DNA of 64,000 nucleotides from Heliomicrobium modesticaldum Ice1. Its GTDB lineage: Bacteria; Bacillota; Desulfitobacteriia; Heliobacteriales; Heliobacteriaceae. The DNA lies in NCBI RefSeq assembly GCF_000019165.1, contig NC_010337.2, forward strand, positions 1-64,000. Reading direction: 5' to 3'. Under the pieces are notes generated by a model. The model saw nothing but the letters and a program-made list of their open reading frames with translations, ran no database searches and was not told where the DNA came from. The translations under genes were made by a program, and so were the position numbers. Positions 7,696 through 16,723 of this stretch are shown here, piece by piece; the first letter of the stretch is position 1, and each line of letters starts with the position of its first letter.

Positions 7696-9609
7696 GAGTC
7701 TGTCTAAAAACCCCCCTCAAGAGAGGGCAAAAAGCAAGACGTTTTTATATGGAAATCGGTGGAATTTAAAGGGAATTTGACTCTTCGCGTCGAAGGATAT
7801 AGGTACAAAGACTGTTTATAGCGAGGCGATGTACCTTGTTTCGATTCGATGTGGATCCCCAAGTTAGCTTTTACGACTTTGCAGCCCTCTGGGACCAACT
7901 TGTGCCTGCCGATTCCGTCTTTCGCCTGTTTCGTGAATTGGCGCCCCTATTAATACAACCGGAGGATTTTACAGGTCTCTATTGCCTTGACAACGGACGT
8001 CCCAGTCATGCGGCCCGGCAGATGACGATGGCCTGCATGTTACAGGAAATGCTGGGCGAAACAGACCGGGGGATGGAAGCACAGACACGTGTGAACATCG
8101 AGGTCAAGTTTGCGTTAGGAATGGCCCTCGATGAACCGGGCATTGATCACGCCAATTTTGGCGTCCACCGGCAACGGCTCATCCAAAAGGAACTTGATAA
8201 GGTCTATCTCGATCGCTTTATCCGGTTGATGTACTACCTGGGCGTTTTGACAGGGAAAGAACCTTGGATAACGGACACGACCCATGTCATAGCTCCCATC
8301 AGTGCCCCCACGACCATCGAACTGATCCGCCAAGCCATGCGCCTGTTGGTGCGTCTTTTGGCGAAGCAATACAGTGTTCCATGGCATGCAATCCCCCATG
8401 CCCCTCGGGCGGTACGTTACCTGGAAACAGTGACGGAAGTGAAAGAGCATAACCTGGACGATAAGGCCAAAATGGAACGGCTTGTTGAAGTGGTCAGCGA
8501 GGCTGACGAACTGCTGGCCTACGTGGAGTCATCGGAGGCTTCGTGGAAGAAGAAGCCCGATGTCATTCATTACGCCCTTTTGCTTTGCCGTATCCTCCGT
8601 GAACGAATCATTCGGAAAGATGATGGAACTCTTGAGATAGCCCCCGGCGGTTCTGTCAAAGATATGATAGTTTCGGCTGTAGACAGCGAAGCCCGTTTCG
8701 GTTGTAAGGGCAAGACGAAATGGCGCGGGTATAAGATGGCCATCGTCGAAGTCGGAAATTCCGGATTTATCGCCGCCGCCGAGGCCATGAAAGCCAACGA
8801 CTATGACGGCTCCAGTCTGGTGCCGTTAGCGGATCAGCTTCCCACCGATTGTGTAGAAAACCCGACGATCATTGGAGATACCCACTATGGTGCGGGCGAT
8901 GACCGTGTCACCCTCAAGGAAAAAGGCATTGACGTAGTGGCGCCACTTTCACCAAAGACAAAATGTGATATCCTCGCGGGCGAGGGATTTCAAGTTTCCG
9001 AAGACCAAACACAACTGATCTGCCCGAGAGGAAAAGTCATCACCACCTATTCGGAAGTGGCAGATGGGAAGAACTTCGTGCTTCGCGCCAAGGACCATGA
9101 TTGCAAGCACTGCCCTCGTTACACGACCTGTTTTAAAGAAAAGAAACATCGGCGCACGATTTTTATTCACAACGCCTATGGTGTCATGCTCGAGGCGGCA
9201 AAGCACTCCCAAACGAAAATCTATAAGGAACAGATGCGTCTTCGCAGCCGCATCGAAGCCAAGCAAAATGAACTGGTCAACCGTTACGGACTGCGCCGGG
9301 TTCGCCGTATCGGAAAACGAAATCTGGCTTATGCCGCCCGGCTCAGCGCGTTAGCGGCGAACTTTCAAAAACTCAACCGTCTACGAAATGATAAGAATGC
9401 AACCATGGTGTTGGAGGTGAGCGCCTTACGCGGTGTTGCTTTCAAAAAAGCCGCATAAGGTGCAAGGGGGAGATCTGCCCTTTTTGAGGAAAATCCTCAA
9501 AAAGGGCTGCTGAGACCGATAAAAAGACTCTGGTTTTTTGCTGTTTGTATTAAAAAATCATGCTTTTGCAAGGGCTGGCTAGGAATTTGCTTATTTTCTA
9601 GACGGCCTC
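7696..9609 (+). mobile_element. IS1182-like insertion sequence, copy 1 (1914 bp)
   Basis: The ends are imperfect inverted repeats: GAGTCTGTCTAAAAA at 7696 and the complement of GAGGCCGTCTAGAAAA at 9609. TCATG flanks both sides (7691-7695 and 9610-9614) as a target duplication. It carries one transposase gene and near its right end a hairpin around CCCTTTTTGAGG/CCTCAAAAAGGG (9477-9506). A second copy with the same length lies inverted at 19604-21517. Confidence 0.92.
7836..9458 (+). CDS. IS1182-like transposase, copy 1
   Basis: The 540-aa product has the DUF772-type N-terminal domain (RFDVDPQVSFYDFAALWDQL, MTMACMLQEMLGETDRGMEA) and a DDE catalytic region. Candidate acidic residues are in DTTHVIAPI, VDSEARFGCKGK and IGDTHYGAGDD. 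A C-terminal zinc-knuckle-like CKHCPRYTTCF precedes RLRSRIEAKQNELVNRYGLRR. The frame is intact. It differs from copy 2 by one visible residue (TTIELIRQ here, TTIEPIRQ there), so transposition was recent. Confidence 0.93.
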   Translation: MFRFDVDPQVSFYDFAALWDQLVPADSVFRLFRELAPLLIQPEDFTGLYCLDNGRPSHAARQMTMACMLQEMLGETDRGMEAQTRVNIEVKFALGMALDEPGIDHANFGVHRQRLIQKELDKVYLDRFIRLMYYLGVLTGKEPWITDTTHVIAPISAPTTIELIRQAMRLLVRLLAKQYSVPWHAIPHAPRAVRYLETVTEVKEHNLDDKAKMERLVEVVSEADELLAYVESSEASWKKKPDVIHYALLLCRILRERIIRKDDGTLEIAPGGSVKDMIVSAVDSEARFGCKGKTKWRGYKMAIVEVGNSGFIAAAEAMKANDYDGSSLVPLADQLPTDCVENPTIIGDTHYGAGDDRVTLKEKGIDVVAPLSPKTKCDILAGEGFQVSEDQTQLICPRGKVITTYSEVADGKNFVLRAKDHDCKHCPRYTTCFKEKKHRRTIFIHNAYGVMLEAAKHSQTKIYKEQMRLRSRIEAKQNELVNRYGLRRVRRIGKRNLAYAARLSALAANFQKLNRLRNDKNATMVLEVSALRGVAFKKAA

Positions 9610-10060
9610 TCATGGTCGAAACGGTCATCCCGAGGAATGTCCAACCTTTGGCTGCTGACGGGCCATGGGGCGCGATGAAGAGGCCCAGGCCGGTGACGGC
9701 GACGACCAGTCCAAGCAGCGCCAAGGTGACGGAGATGATGCCTTTTACTTTGCTGACAGCGGAACCGTCCGCTTTGGCTTTTGCATGTATAGGGTCTACC
9801 GTCGTCTGATTTGTGATGGAGCTCATCTTGAAACCTCCCAGATTATTTGTTGTTTCTGCCGATGTCTATACTGTACCAGCAGAAACTGAAATCAATCTGA
9901 AAAGCTTTGCGTAATCTTTGTGCAGACAAAACAAGTCTGCCCCAAGGTCTGGCTAGCGCTGCGCATCGATGACCTCCCTCACTCTTCTCCCTGGCAAAAA
10001 CTTTTCTTCATTGCCAATCCTTTACTTTTCTTATCGTCCGCGCCTGCTCTCTGATTGAGA

Positions 10061-10104
10061 AAAAAACGCCGCCTTCAAGGCGATTGCTCTTGAAAGCGGC
10101 GCTT
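10061..10104 (-). terminator. htpG terminator
   Basis: CGCCGC-TTCAAG pairs with CTTGAA-GCGGCG (10067-10101, one mismatch). On the minus strand it is followed by TTTTTT (10061-10066). It lies directly after the htpG stop. The rest of 9890-10060 shows nothing recognisable. Confidence 0.85.
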
Positions 10105-10108
10105 TTCT

Positions 10109-11989
10109 TTAGGCCATGATTTTGCAGATGTTGTTGGAAAAGGCAACGGGGTCTTCGACAGGCAATCCTTCGATCAACAATGCCTGGTTGTACAGCAGGT
10201 CGGTATAGAGCTTGAACTTCTCTGGATCTTCTTGCCGCGCCGCTTTCAAAGCCTGGAAGACGGCATGGTTGACGTTGATCTCCAACACCTTGTCCGCCTT
10301 GATGTCCGGGTTGTTCGGCATGGTCTTGAGAATCTTCTCCATCTCGATGGTCAGGTCGCCCTCATTGGAGAGGCAGACAGGATGTTGCTTCAGTCGCTTC
10401 GACGCCTTGACCGCTTTGACTTTATCCGCCAGGAGGGTTTTCATCTCGGCGAAAAGTGCTTGATTTTCCTGCTTGTCCGCTTCGGAAGCTTCCTTATTTT
10501 CTTCCGCCTCAATGCCCAGATCGCTGCTCGAAACAGACTTAAATTCTTTTTCTTTATAGGTCCGCAGCATGCGGATAGCAAACTCGTCTACATCGTCGGT
10601 GAAGTAAAGGATCTCATAGCCTTTGTCGGCGACCAGTTCGGTCTGGGGCAGTTTGTCGATGCGCTCGATGGAGTCGCCGGCGGCGTAGTAGATATACTTC
10701 TGCTTTTCGGGCATGCGGGAGACATACTCGGAGAGGGTGACCAGCTTCTTCTCTTTTGAGGAATAGAAGAGCAGCAGATCTTGGAGCACATCCTTGTGGG
10801 CGCCGAAGTCGCTGTAGAGGCCGTATTTCAGTTGCTTGCCGAAGGATTTGAAAAATTCGACGTACTGGTCGCGGTCGTTTTGCAGGAGGTCTTCCAGTTC
10901 GCTCTTGATCTTGGCCTTGATGTTCTTGGCGATCAGCTTCAGTTGTCGGTCATGCTGCAGCAGTTCGCGAGAGATGTTCAGCGACAGGTCTTCCGAGTCG
11001 ACCATGCCTTTGACGAAGCTGAAGTAGTCGGGCAGCAGGTCGGCGCACTTGTTCATGATCAGCACGCCGTTGGCGTAGAGCTCCAAGCCCTTTTCGTAGT
11101 CTTTGGTATAGAAGTCAAAGGGCATCTTCTCAGGGATGAAGAGGACGGCCTTGTAGCTGATGGTGCCTTCGGCGTTGATATGGATGTAGCGGATGGGCTT
11201 GTCGAAACCGAAGTGTTTTTCGGCGTAAAAATTTTCGTAGTCTTCCTTGGTCAGCTCATTCTTGTTCTTCTTCCAGATGGGCACCATGCTGTTAAGGGTC
11301 TGCTCTTCTGTATACTGTTCGTACTCCTTGTCGCTGCCCGCTTTGAGGCGCGACTTGGTTACGTCCATCTTGATGGGATAGCGGATGAAGTCAGAGTACT
11401 TCTTGATGATCGACTTGATGCGATATTCTTCCAGAAATTCATCGTAATTCTCATCGTCGGTGTTCGCCTTGATTTTGAGGATGACCTCGGTGCCGACGGT
11501 AGCTTTCGTCCAGGGCTCGATGGTGTAGCCTTCGGCACCTTTTGATTCCCACTTGTAAGCTCTGTCGCTGCCCAGGGCTCGGCTGATGACGGTGACCACA
11601 TCAGCAACCATGAAGGCAGAGTAGAAACCGACGCCGAACTGACCGATGATGTCGAAGCCGTCTTTCAGTTCGTTTTCCTTCTTGAAGGCGAAGGAACCGC
11701 TCTTAGCGATAACGCCCAGGTTCTCTTCCATCTCGGTCGAGGTCATGCCGATGCCGGTGTCGATGATCTTCAAGAGCCGGTTGGGCTTGTCTACTTCGAC
11801 GCGTATGAAGTAATCCTCTTTGTTGAAGTGGAGCGATTCATCTGTCAAGGCTTTGTAGTAGATCTTATCGATGGCGTCGCTGGCGTTGGAGATGAGTTCT
11901 CTGAGGAAAATCTCCTTATGTGTGTAGATGGAGTTGACCATCAGATCGAGCAGTCGTTTCGATTCCGCTTGAAACTGTTTCACGGTCAT
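10109..11989 (-). CDS. htpG: Chaperone HtpG (Hsp90)
   Basis: The 626-aa product has every Hsp90 landmark in order: [12 protein letters not shown] (ATP-site helix), [19 protein letters not shown] (lid and Gly motif), [14 protein letters not shown] in the middle domain with its catalytic-loop Arg, and a C-terminal dimerisation domain ending KIMA. It assists folding of client proteins in the cytoplasm with ATP hydrolysis. ATG at 11989 is preferred to 12007 because the purine-rich site GGAGGGG lies between them. Expression is predicted to be HrcA-controlled through the CIRCE element upstream. It is a single-gene unit. Confidence 0.98.
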   Translation of the reverse strand: MTVKQFQAESKRLLDLMVNSIYTHKEIFLRELISNASDAIDKIYYKALTDESLHFNKEDYFIRVEVDKPNRLLKIIDTGIGMTSTEMEENLGVIAKSGSFAFKKENELKDGFDIIGQFGVGFYSAFMVADVVTVISRALGSDRAYKWESKGAEGYTIEPWTKATVGTEVILKIKANTDDENYDEFLEEYRIKSIIKKYSDFIRYPIKMDVTKSRLKAGSDKEYEQYTEEQTLNSMVPIWKKNKNELTKEDYENFYAEKHFGFDKPIRYIHINAEGTISYKAVLFIPEKMPFDFYTKDYEKGLELYANGVLIMNKCADLLPDYFSFVKGMVDSEDLSLNISRELLQHDRQLKLIAKNIKAKIKSELEDLLQNDRDQYVEFFKSFGKQLKYGLYSDFGAHKDVLQDLLLFYSSKEKKLVTLSEYVSRMPEKQKYIYYAAGDSIERIDKLPQTELVADKGYEILYFTDDVDEFAIRMLRTYKEKEFKSVSSSDLGIEAEENKEASEADKQENQALFAEMKTLLADKVKAVKASKRLKQHPVCLSNEGDLTIEMEKILKTMPNNPDIKADKVLEINVNHAVFQALKAARQEDPEKFKLYTDLLYNQALLIEGLPVEDPVAFSNNICKIMA

Positions 11990-12037
11990 TGAAGATCCCC
12001 CCTCCAATTGGTCTCGTATGTCTTCGGACGAAAGCGT

Positions 12038-12064
12038 TTAGCACTCTCGACACCTGAGTGCTAA
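12038..12064. promoter_or_regulatory. CIRCE element, HrcA operator
   Basis: TTAGCACTC-N9-GAGTGCTAA matches the CIRCE consensus exactly with the canonical 9-nt spacer. It sits between the -10 box and the htpG start, where HrcA repression is expected. Confidence 0.97.
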
Positions 12065-12075
12065 ACGCTATATAT

Positions 12076-12104
12076 TATGTACCAAATGGAAAGGGGATTG
12101 TCAA
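12076..12104 (-). promoter_or_regulatory. SigA-type promoter of htpG
   Basis: On the minus strand there is TTGACA (12099-12104), a 17-nt spacer and TACATA (12076-12081), directly upstream of the CIRCE element. Confidence 0.8.
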
Positions 12105-12619
12105 TCGATCGGAGCGTAGACAGTAAAGGCTTGGCGTTGTCACCGAGTCTGCGCTTTTATTATTCACCGCTTTGACGGATACATCTCACCAATGCGCGCC
12201 TAATTCTTTCGACAGGGATTAAAGCGGGAAGAAAAAAGGTGGCTACGATTTCCGCAATCAAGCGAAAAAACATAACCACCTCTTCGTTACCGTGTATGTC
12301 TAAAGCTCACACGCAATGGTTGTGATGGTTTTCCCCTTACTCCCATTCTATCACTCGAATTTGTCTTGAGGTTTTTCCCCTTGATTTCAGTTATTTCTAT
12401 TGCCTGTATTATTAATTTTATCAGTATTTTTTTGGTTTAGGAATATTTTTGTTGCCATTTTGCTGCCACGGCTATTGATCGTCCTACGCAGTTTCTTCTC
12501 TGACGGCAATGTCCGTTCCTCAAACGATTTCTATTTTTCTAATGCCGGAGATATCCAGTATTTATCCGCTATTTTCTCGAAGTCTATACTGCTCTTGTTT
12601 TTCCACACAATGGCTTCGA
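12105..12619. other. Non-coding, AT-rich stretch before the IS1380-like element
   Basis: No supported gene. The frame at 12400-12624 lacks a ribosome site and has no natural composition. The only notable item is the 23-bp sequence at 12450-12472 that recurs next to the integrase. A weak inverted repeat AGGTGG/CCACCT lies near 12237-12283. Confidence 0.6.
12450..12472. other. Candidate prophage attachment site (left copy)
   Basis: Exact 23-bp match to 46817-46839, which begins one base after the integrase stop codon. It contains TGCCATTTTGCTGCCA. See the matching entry and the finding. Confidence 0.5.
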
Positions 12620-14319
12620 CCTGAATCCGTGAGTCGACTTAGCAGTACCCCAATGATTTTCCACAAAAAGTAATTCGTATTACAAGAATTTAATCCAATT
12701 TCCTTAGATAGCCATTTGAACACGTCGCCTTATCAAAGAAGGTGGTGCCGTCAAGAAACGAGATCCATAAAAGCGTATAGCAAAGCTAACCTTTGACACA
12801 TTTTACATCCAAAGGTCTATCCCATCGAATGAATTTGATTTTTTAGGAAATTCTTGCCGTTTACGAAAAAGCAAGATAGAGATCCTTAAACGTTGCGTAC
12901 CAGGGACTATGCGCCCCGAGCCGGAGCTTCACTTGTCTGGCATGTCTCACCAATCGAGACGCAATGGTGATCACATTTTGAAGTACCGTGCGTATCCGGC
13001 GGCGCTGCGTATGGGCCTTTCTCTTTAGGGGAGAATCCGGATGGTGTAAGCTCATTTGACCAACGATGCGAAGCAGGTTATAGGCAAGCGCACCGAAATG
13101 AAAGACCAGATCATTGACCTTAAATTTTCCACTAGGCAGTCGTTCCAAATCAAGGTCCGTTTTTAACTCGCTATGGAATTGCTCGCTGGTTCCGTGATCT
13201 CTTTGCAAATGGATCAATTCTTCCGGCGAGACGGGTAACGACGTCCAGTACGTGGCCACTTCTAACTCTGGAAGCAGCAATTGCTGCCCATTGGACAAGA
13301 TGGTTCGTTCCACGACATGGAAAACCACCCGTTCACGTTGTTCCATATTGCCGACCTTCCACATTACACTGCCCATATACTCCACTTTTCCTTCCCGAAC
13401 AATTCGGGCCTGCCCATTTTTAAGGGCGATGTCCCTCCACATTTCGGGAGTTTCTTGGCGAAGGTTGCGTTTGATTATGTAGTCAACATTCTCTGCGCGG
13501 AGGACACGTATGTTATCGACGCTGTCAAAGCCGGAATCCATGCGTACCAGAAGCTTCTCAGCTCCGCACTGGCGTGCGTAATTGATGCTCTTTGTTAAGA
13601 ACTGGGGCGTTCCTTTCTGGCTATGATCTTTGCCCGGACGCAGCTCAACGTTTATGCAGTAGCCTTCCTGACCGAGGTAGGCTAGTATGGGCGCAAAGCC
13701 ATCATGACCTTTGTAGGTGCGCGTCACCCCCTCTTTTTTGGAACCGGAATTATCCAATGGCGTCACATCTACGTCTACCGTCAGATAGTCCGTAGCGCCG
13801 ACCCGAACAGGTGTCAGGGGAGCTTTTGCTTTTTTGATGAGACGAGCAGATTCTTCCATAATGATGTCGTTCCATTTCAAATCCGTCTCAACAACCTTTT
13901 CAAATCGTTGTCGTAACGTGGGACTGGAGGGTACGATGTCGACGCCCATGGCGTATCGAAAAAAGTCATCTCCACGAGCCAGCTCAATCGCATCGAAGTC
14001 ATTCTTTCCCTGACAGAGAAGGCCCAGGTAGCTCAGAGCAACAGTTCCGTGGCTTATATCTGGTGTCAAACAAGTGGGCACAGTGGACTTATCCAATCGC
14101 AATTTCAACGAAGTCTTTCTTAACAAGGCGCCCACGAGCGCCAATCCAGTTACCGGTGTAAGCTCCTCATTCGATTGCTCGATAATGAACTTCTTCATGG
14201 TCATGCATTCACCCCGTCGGTGAGTTTAAATCACTCCGATTAAACTCGTTTATCTCTATTATACGGGTAAATGCGCTGAATTTCGACTATTTACTACTTA
14301 GCGCTGTCACGGATTCAGG
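12620..14319 (-). mobile_element. IS1380-like insertion sequence, copy A (1700 bp)
   Basis: Terminal inverted repeats CCTGAATCCGTGA (12620) and TCACGGATTCAGG (14319) bound one transposase gene. No 4-bp target duplication is visible (TCGA left, GAGA right). A near-identical copy in the same orientation lies at 25595-27293. Confidence 0.9.
12861..14204 (-). CDS. IS1380-family transposase, copy A
   Basis: The 447-aa DDE transposase has LTVDVDVTPLDNSGSKKEG (first Asp region), LLVRMDSGFDSVDN (the RxDSGF motif typical of IS1380-type enzymes) and HRDHGTSEQFHSELKTDLDLERLPSG-type C-terminal sequence (QRDHGTSEQFHSELK) carrying the last acidic residue. The frame is intact. It differs from copy B at residue ~40 (DKSTVP here, DKFTVP there). 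Confidence 0.93.
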   Translation of the reverse strand: MTMKKFIIEQSNEELTPVTGLALVGALLRKTSLKLRLDKSTVPTCLTPDISHGTVALSYLGLLCQGKNDFDAIELARGDDFFRYAMGVDIVPSSPTLRQRFEKVVETDLKWNDIIMEESARLIKKAKAPLTPVRVGATDYLTVDVDVTPLDNSGSKKEGVTRTYKGHDGFAPILAYLGQEGYCINVELRPGKDHSQKGTPQFLTKSINYARQCGAEKLLVRMDSGFDSVDNIRVLRAENVDYIIKRNLRQETPEMWRDIALKNGQARIVREGKVEYMGSVMWKVGNMEQRERVVFHVVERTILSNGQQLLLPELEVATYWTSLPVSPEELIHLQRDHGTSEQFHSELKTDLDLERLPSGKFKVNDLVFHFGALAYNLLRIVGQMSLHHPDSPLKRKAHTQRRRIRTVLQNVITIASRLVRHARQVKLRLGAHSPWYATFKDLYLAFS

Positions 14320-14802
14320 GAGATTGGTAAAGTCAACGATATTCCTGTCACAAAATTTGATTTCGAAAAACAAAAAATATTGCTTCAACTTGATAAAAAG
14401 CTTGCCGGGAGTTCCGATGCTGTAGACGACGAGACAGTGTGGAAAGAAGTAATTAAAAACAAAGCGCTTTATGCTGAATCAAAGAAACAAAAACTTGATG
14501 TTTCTCTAGATGAGGCCAAGCAATTCGCCTTGGAGTCTGCAAAGGCTTTTGAAACAATTGAGCCTTCTCCTAGTAAAGCCGAAGCAGAAGCCTATCTGGC
14601 TGGTTTAGAGCTTACCCCACGGGAATACTTTGAAAAGGTTGCCCCTAGTGAGTATCAAATTGGTATGTCTATCGGTCGTCTAAAGGCTAAATTATACGAA
14701 GAAAAGAAAGTTGATCCATCTAGCCCTATCGACGTCTTAGACAAAGTATTTGATGAATATACGAATACGATTGTTAGGAACGCAAAAGTCGTTAGGAATT
14801 AA
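14320..14802 (+). pseudogene. SurA/PrsA-type chaperone domain fragment, 5' end removed by the IS
   Basis: The frame is open from the IS edge: IGKVNDIPVTKFDFEKQK, then a helical domain to NAKVVRN. The pattern V-N-(x)-I-P-V-T-K-x-(D/E)-F-(D)-F near the N-terminus is that of SurA N-terminal/PrsA-type peptidyl-prolyl isomerase chaperones. The signal peptide and start codon are missing: an in-frame TAG lies 18 nt into the IS. TTG at 14380 could start a shorter product but has no clear ribosome site. A strong terminator follows. Confidence 0.65.
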
Positions 14803-14832
14803 TTACCGCCTCAAATAGGTTTCAGAAAAATA

Positions 14833-14875
14833 TGGGGCGCCCACGGTTCCCAAGTGACTGTAGGCGCCCCATTTA
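14833..14875 (+). terminator. Terminator after the SurA-like fragment
   Basis: Perfect stem TGGGGCGCC (14833-14841) with GGCGCCCCA (14863-14871), followed by TTTATAA. Confidence 0.8.
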
Positions 14876-14913
14876 TAACGGGAAGTATCCAACTTATTAT
14901 TTACACCTTTTTA

Positions 14914-15330
14914 TTAGACACGCAAGATAAAGGCAGTGCTGGCTTCCTCCCGAGCTACCCATTCATCGGCAACTTTTAATTTTTCCGATAGCTCGGGTTC
15001 TTCTTTTTTATTAAATCTTGCAATATTTGGATTTCTAATGTCTTTTCGCCGAGTAGCTTTTTCAGTGCTATGTTTTCGGATTCCAATCGCTTAAATTCTT
15101 GTGCGGACGGCACATACGGAGCAATTTGTTTTGCCTCCGCCGGTGCTTCTTGGAAGCCCTTGTGCTGTGATTCTCGAATCCAGTAATACAGCCGTTTCGG
15201 ATCGATCCCATGTCGGCGGGCCACTTGTGTTGCATTTCCCGCTTCCATGGCTTCTTGGATCAGCTGTTCCTTCAGTTCTTTTGGGTATCGATTTCGTCTC
15301 ATATTCTTGACCCCTCCATGTGTTCTCATT
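14914..15330 (-). pseudogene. IS3-family remnant: intact orfA and first codons of orfB
   Basis: orfA (15302-14976, ATG with a GGGGTCAAGAAT leader) encodes an HTH transposase subunit: RRNRYPKELKEQLIQEAMEAGNATQ, then YYWIRES and a C-terminal leucine-zipper helix (LESENIALKKLLGEKTLEIQILQ). Downstream a second frame reads KLKVADEWVAREEASTAFILRV, the typical start of an IS3 orfB, and stops at 14914. The catalytic DDE domain is gone, so the element is dead. Confidence 0.75.
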
Positions 15331-15369
15331 GTAGCCCACTAGGGGGTCTTTGCTCAAATTCAATTAGGG

Positions 15370-15579
15370 GGCTTGATAGAGACCATGAAACGACATGAGA
15401 AGGGCATCCTGCGCTGGTTTGTCTCTAACATCACAAACGGATTACAAGAAGGAATCAATAGCTTGATTCAAGCAGTCAAACGTAAAGCGCGCGGGTACCG
15501 CTCAGTACGCAACTTTATCTCCATTATATACCTGGTTGCGGGTGGGCTTGATATTTCCGTAGCACCGGCGAACACTTGA
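15370..15579 (+). pseudogene. ISL3-family transposase, C-terminal fragment
   Basis: IETMKRHEKGILRWFVSNITNGLQEGINSLIQAVKRKARGYRSVRNF is the characteristic C-terminal end of ISL3-type transposases, with the E-G-x-N-S catalytic Glu block. The remaining ~85 % of the gene is absent. It abuts the IS3 remnant and the truncated glycosyltransferase, marking a site of repeated insertion and deletion. Confidence 0.85.
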
Positions 15580-15597
15580 TACAATTTCAGCAAACAA

Positions 15598-16254
15598 ATG
15601 TTCACCCACACAAAACAGCGAAGAGCCAATTATGTCTTCCCCCGACCCGGCGACTGGAATTCACACATTCACCAAAGCGGCTATTGGTTCGTCGAGGAGC
15701 CCACAGACTATCAGCCTTCCGAGGCATTGATACGTTTTTTGCAGGCCGGAGAAAAGCCGGTGTACATCGGCTTCGGCAGTGTCTTTGATACAGATGAGAA
15801 AGACGCCATGTCCACACGGGTCATCGAAGCGCTCGCGAAAAGCGGCAGGCGCGGCATCCTCTGTGGCATGGGCGAATGGCGGGATCTGCCGGACCATGTA
15901 TTCGCGGTGGACAGCATCCCCCACTCCTGGTTGTTTGAACGGGTGTCGGCCGTTTGTCATCACGGCGGCGCCGGGACAACGGTAGCCGGATTCAAAGCCG
16001 GCGTGCCGAGCATCATTGTTCCCTTTGCAAACGATCAGTTTGCCTGGGCCCATCGCGCCCATGATCTGGGTGTAGGCGCCAAGCCGATTCCCGTCAAAAA
16101 ACTGACCGCCGACAACCTGGCCGAGGCCATTCGTTTTGTCCACAACGATCATGTCGTTGCAAGCGCAAAGATGCTGGCAACCCATATGGCCTCTGAAAAC
16201 GGGGCGCGCGATTGCGCGAAAGTGATCGTTGATTGTCTGGAAGGGAAGGCCTAA
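15598..16254 (+). pseudogene. GT1 (MGT/UGT-type) glycosyltransferase, C-terminal half only
   Basis: The 218 residues cover only the nucleotide-sugar-binding half of a GT-B enzyme: VYIGFGSVFDTDEKD, then the signature ICHHGGAGTTVAGFKAGVPSIIVPFANDQFAWA (here VCHHGGAGTT) where UDP-sugar binds. Intact members are ~400 aa with an acceptor-binding N-terminal half, which is missing. The remaining sequence abuts the ISL3 fragment. The start at 15598 has no good ribosome site. Homologues glycosylate sterols, macrolides or other lipophilic acceptors. The broken MFS exporter gene that follows suggests the two once formed a drug-handling pair. Confidence 0.8.
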
Positions 16255-16272
16255 GTGGATAGGGCGAGAGAT

Positions 16273-16669
16273 TGGAAAAAGCCTTTTTCACCATGTACGC
16301 CGGTCAGGCGATTTCGATTTTAAGTTCCCAGGCGGTGCAGTTTTTGATCCTTTGGTGGATCACGGTGCAAACAGGCTCCGCCTTGCTTCCATGGCCGAGC
16401 CGATGATGGCGATTGTCTTGTGCCGATGGGAACGCTGTTGCCCCTCATGGTAAAGGTGTATTTTCGTGGTACCGCTTGGCACAATGGCATTGTGCAAATG
16501 CTTTTTCGAGCGGAATATTCATCGCCGCATTGGTCATTACCGTGACAGGAGGATTACAGCGGCAGTTTCTCATGATCTCCCTCGATGCGCTGGAATCGGG
16601 GCTGTTGACCGAGTCACCGCCGCAGATAAGGAACGATATAGTGGTTGTAAGTGGAAAAACGATGAGATA
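16273..16669 (+). pseudogene. Decayed MefA-like (DHA3) MFS efflux gene
   Basis: One frame from TTG 16273 reads LEKAFFTMYAGQAISILSS then QAVQFLILWWITVQTGSAL, the first helix of DHA3-type MFS exporters, and then breaks. Another frame from ~16421 reads MGTLLPLMVKVYFRGTAWHNG and, after a one-base shift near 16507, SSGIFIAALVITVTGGL, matching the middle and later helices. The intervening helices are deleted. It lies 18 nt after the glycosyltransferase fragment. Confidence 0.65.
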
Positions 16670-16723
16670 AGCCCTCGAGTGAGGAGTTTCCGTCGTCGTC
16701 AAAAGCGAAAGGAGGAATGATGG

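Larger units (their letters stand above)
7584..9826 (-). pseudogene. DUF4405-like two-span membrane protein split by an IS element
   Basis: The 5' part (9826-9610) encodes MSSITNQTTVDP through a first membrane helix (IISVTLALLGLVVAVTGLGL) to MTVSTM. The 3' part (7695-7584) continues in frame as KDLHIWLGFGMVAFVLGHFVLN to a stop. Removing the 1914-bp element and one copy of its TCATG duplication restores a single ~107-aa frame with two membrane helices and a His in each of HIW and GHF, as in DUF4405/cytochrome-b-like small proteins. GGGAGG precedes the ATG at 9826. An 8-bp inverted repeat (GTTTCTGC/GCAGAAAC, 9852-9886) brackets the likely promoter. Present-day product would be truncated. Confidence 0.85.

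Noticed and set aside
10781-11545. 254-codon plus-strand frame
   Set aside because: Antisense of htpG, Val/Leu-rich as expected from a shadow frame of a GC-biased gene.
12330-12350. Sequence resembling the guaA 3' end (CTTACTCCCATTCTATC versus CTTATTCCCATTCAATC), considered as an att in guaA
   Set aside because: Two mismatches in a short stretch; the 23-bp exact repeat next to the integrase is a far better candidate.
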